The position numbers were made by a program, and so were the translations under genes. The notes below the pieces were generated by a model. It made no database searches. It was not told the DNA's origin and saw only the letters and a list, made by a program, of their open reading frames with translations. From contig CANQAR010000048.1 of assembly GCA_947588845.1 (NCBI GenBank), forward strand, positions 1-32,504: a stretch of 32,504 bases of DNA, given 5' to 3'. Positions within the stretch are counted from its first letter, which is position 1; the number at the start of each line of letters is the position of its first letter. This document shows positions 31,737-32,504 of the stretch, piece by piece. This DNA comes from an uncultured Lachnospiraceae bacterium. GTDB lineage: Bacteria > Bacillota > Clostridia > Lachnospirales > Lachnospiraceae.

Positions 31737-32504
31737 CTATAACTTTCCGCCGCTTGTCGCGATTCCTTCTACAAATTGTTTCTGGAAAATAAGATAGATC
31801 ACCAGCATCGGGACGACTGCCATCACTGCTCCCGCCATAATCTGCGGATAGTTACTGGAAAACTGTCCCTGAAGTCTGGACAGAGCCGCAGTCAGCGTCG
31901 TTGCGTCCGTCCTCGGGCAGACGATCATGGGCCACATCAGATCCTTGTAGGCAAACAAAGCCGTAAATATTCCAAGCGACACCAGCGAAGACCTGGTAAG
32001 CGGCAGCATGATCATCAGAAACCTCTGTCCGACGTTGCAGCCATCCAGTTCGGCCGCCTCTTCCAATGACGCAGGCAGCGTCTGGTAAGCCTGTTTGCAC
32101 AGATACGTTCCAAAAGCCGTAACCGCGCCGGGAACCAGCAGCGCAAACTGTGTATTCAGCATGTGCAGCCTGGATACGATCAGGTACTGCGGGATAATGA
32201 AAATCTGTCCCGGCACCATCATCTGTATCAAAACCAGAGCAAACAATACATTCTTAAAAGGAAACCTCAGTCTGCCAAAAGCATATCCCGCAAGCGTTGC
32301 GGTCAGGCACGCGCAAAGCACGCGCAGCGCAATCATGAGCAGTGTATTTCCATACAACACCAGAAAATTGTAGGAATTCCAGACTTCTATAAAATTTTCA
32401 AAATGCCAGCCGGAAGCCGGTAAAATATAAAACGGATTGACCGAAATTGATTCCGTCTTCGTTTTCATCGCGGTAAGCACCATCCAGACAAACGGTGTTA
32501 TCAT
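31737..32504 (-). CDS. Sugar ABC transporter permease, MalG type (partial)
   Basis: At least 255 residues of a carbohydrate ABC permease; the N-terminus lies beyond the right edge, and I judge that about 20 residues are missing. Five or more membrane helices are visible, along with the cytoplasmic EAA loop that docks the ATPase (LEEAAELDGCNVGQRFLMIMLP). The C-terminal QKQFVEGIATSGGKL is typical of MalG/MsmG/UgpE-type subunits. Its partners (a second permease and a binding protein) should be encoded just outside the window. With the alpha-galactosidase genes downstream, the likely cargo is an alpha-galactoside. Confidence 0.95.
   Translation of the reverse strand: MITPFVWMVLTAMKTKTESISVNPFYILPASGWHFENFIEVWNSYNFLVLYGNTLLMIALRVLCACLTATLAGYAFGRLRFPFKNVLFALVLIQMMVPGQIFIIPQYLIVSRLHMLNTQFALLVPGAVTAFGTYLCKQAYQTLPASLEEAAELDGCNVGQRFLMIMLPLTRSSLVSLGIFTALFAYKDLMWPMIVCPRTDATTLTAALSRLQGQFSSNYPQIMAGAVMAVVPMLVIYLIFQKQFVEGIATSGGKL

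Overview
The window looks like a chromosomal stretch from a gut-type Firmicute, most likely Clostridia of the Lachnospiraceae kind. Support: strong AGGAGG ribosome sites, TTGACA/TATAAT promoters with 17-bp spacers, a YtrA-type GntR/ABC operon, a YesL-like protein in a sugar ABC operon, a Ser/Thr kinase with leucine-rich repeats, and a surface protein carrying Cys-x-x-Cys repeats and Ig-like domains. This placement is inference; no rRNA or taxonomic marker is present. Every convincing gene lies on the minus strand, so the text runs right to left in transcription order.

Right end (32504-25993): a sugar operon entering from outside the window. It encodes a MalG-type ABC permease (N-terminus cut off), a YesL/DUF624 membrane protein, two different GH36-clan alpha-galactosidase-type enzymes and a small membrane-anchored protein, closed by a terminator at 25908-25950. 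It probably imports and splits alpha-galactosides such as raffinose-family sugars. Next come a RelB/DinJ antitoxin with its own promoter and operator but no visible toxin, and an aldo/keto reductase with a ferredoxin domain.

24170-20396: a small defence-like block. An AAA_21 ATPase is coupled to a DUF4276 (TOPRIM-like) protein, followed by an AAA-ATPase_like/PD-(D/E)XK nuclease protein. A segment bounded by inverted repeats (20181-20351) separates it from the next block.

20132-12898: a redox block. It holds a secreted DUF362 protein, an iron-sulfur-flavoprotein-like FMN reductase, a three-part fusion (DUF4405 membrane domain, formylglycine-generating-enzyme-like domain, flavodoxin), a remnant of a HigA-type antitoxin, a 66-residue protein, an aldo/keto reductase and a metallo-beta-lactamase-fold hydrolase. 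Two 149-bp copies of one promoter/leader cassette (15119-15267 and 17821-17969) drive the two halves. Each has a promoter nested inside a terminator-like inverted repeat, preceded by the last codons of a LysR gene.

12808-2739: a TetR-LysR pair under a promoter whose spacer is a perfect dyad, then a HTH protein, a membrane Ser/Thr kinase with extracellular leucine-rich repeats, and a 1901-residue secreted repeat protein. The promoter before the HTH gene looks like a mutated copy of the TetR promoter.

Left end (2606-471): a GntR-ABC ATPase-permease operon with a palindromic operator over its -10 box and a clear terminator. Bases 1-470 hold nothing I can assign.
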